Positions 6,525-6,532 of a stretch of DNA of 6,532 nt are shown piece after piece. Where the stretch lies: contig JANZZA010000268.1 of NCBI GenBank assembly GCA_026419655.1, forward strand, positions 1 to 6,532. Direction: 5' to 3'. The notes under the pieces are model-generated. The model was not told the DNA's origin. It saw only the letters and a list, made by a program, of their open reading frames with translations, and did no database searches. This stretch comes from Armatimonadota bacterium. GTDB lineage: Bacteria > Armatimonadota > Zipacnadia > Zipacnadales > FEN-943. Made by a program: the position numbers and the translations under genes. Position 1 is the first letter of the stretch. Every line of letters begins with the position of its first letter.

Positions 6525-6528
6525 GGAG
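6525..6528 (+). promoter_or_regulatory. Probable ribosome binding site of the next gene
   Basis: GGAG lies about 18-22 bases downstream of the predicted transcription start and four bases from the window edge, so a start codon is expected within a few bases beyond 6532. The leader would be short (about 30 bases). The gene itself is not visible. Confidence 0.4.
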
Positions 6529-6532
6529 TTTT

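Overview
This window is high-GC bacterial DNA that carries two large plus-strand genes, both built as a TPR sensor joined to an effector domain. The organism cannot be fixed from the sequence. The strong GC bias, the GTG start, the AAGGGG-type ribosome site and the textbook sigma-70 promoter at the right edge would suit a high-GC Bacillota (Clostridia-like) or Chloroflexota genome. TPR-CHAT proteins and cyclase-STAND-TPR proteins often occur as expanded families in such genomes. This placement is an inference.

Layout. Positions 1-2588 hold the 3' part (861 codons visible) of a TPR-CHAT protein, a caspase/separase-like putative protease with an intact His-Cys dyad. Its N terminus lies left of the window. 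Positions 2589-3353 form a long spacer with no convincing gene. It contains a structured element that embeds the CHAT stop codon, a doubtful minus-strand reading frame, several palindromes, a tandem imperfect repeat (3127-3170) and three consecutive perfect stem-loops (3178-3240) just before the next gene. Positions 3354-5951 (possibly from 3282 or 3264) encode a class III nucleotidyl cyclase fused to an NB-ARC/STAND ATPase and C-terminal TPRs. All six canonical catalytic residues of the cyclase are present, and the substrate-specifying pair is of the ATP type. Positions 5952-6470 show no credible gene, only several small hairpins. At the right edge a sigma-70 promoter (TTGCCT, 17 bp, TATAAT) overlaps a long near-perfect palindrome that resembles a LexA/SOS-type operator. 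It is followed by GGAG, so a regulated gene almost certainly starts just beyond the window.

How they may work together. Both proteins have the logic of signal-responsive machines: repeats sense a partner or ligand and an enzymatic domain responds (proteolysis in one, cyclic nucleotide synthesis in the other). The 765-base spacer, with its own palindromes, argues against a simple operon. Whether they form one pathway, such as stress or defence signalling, is a hypothesis that rests only on proximity and shared architecture.
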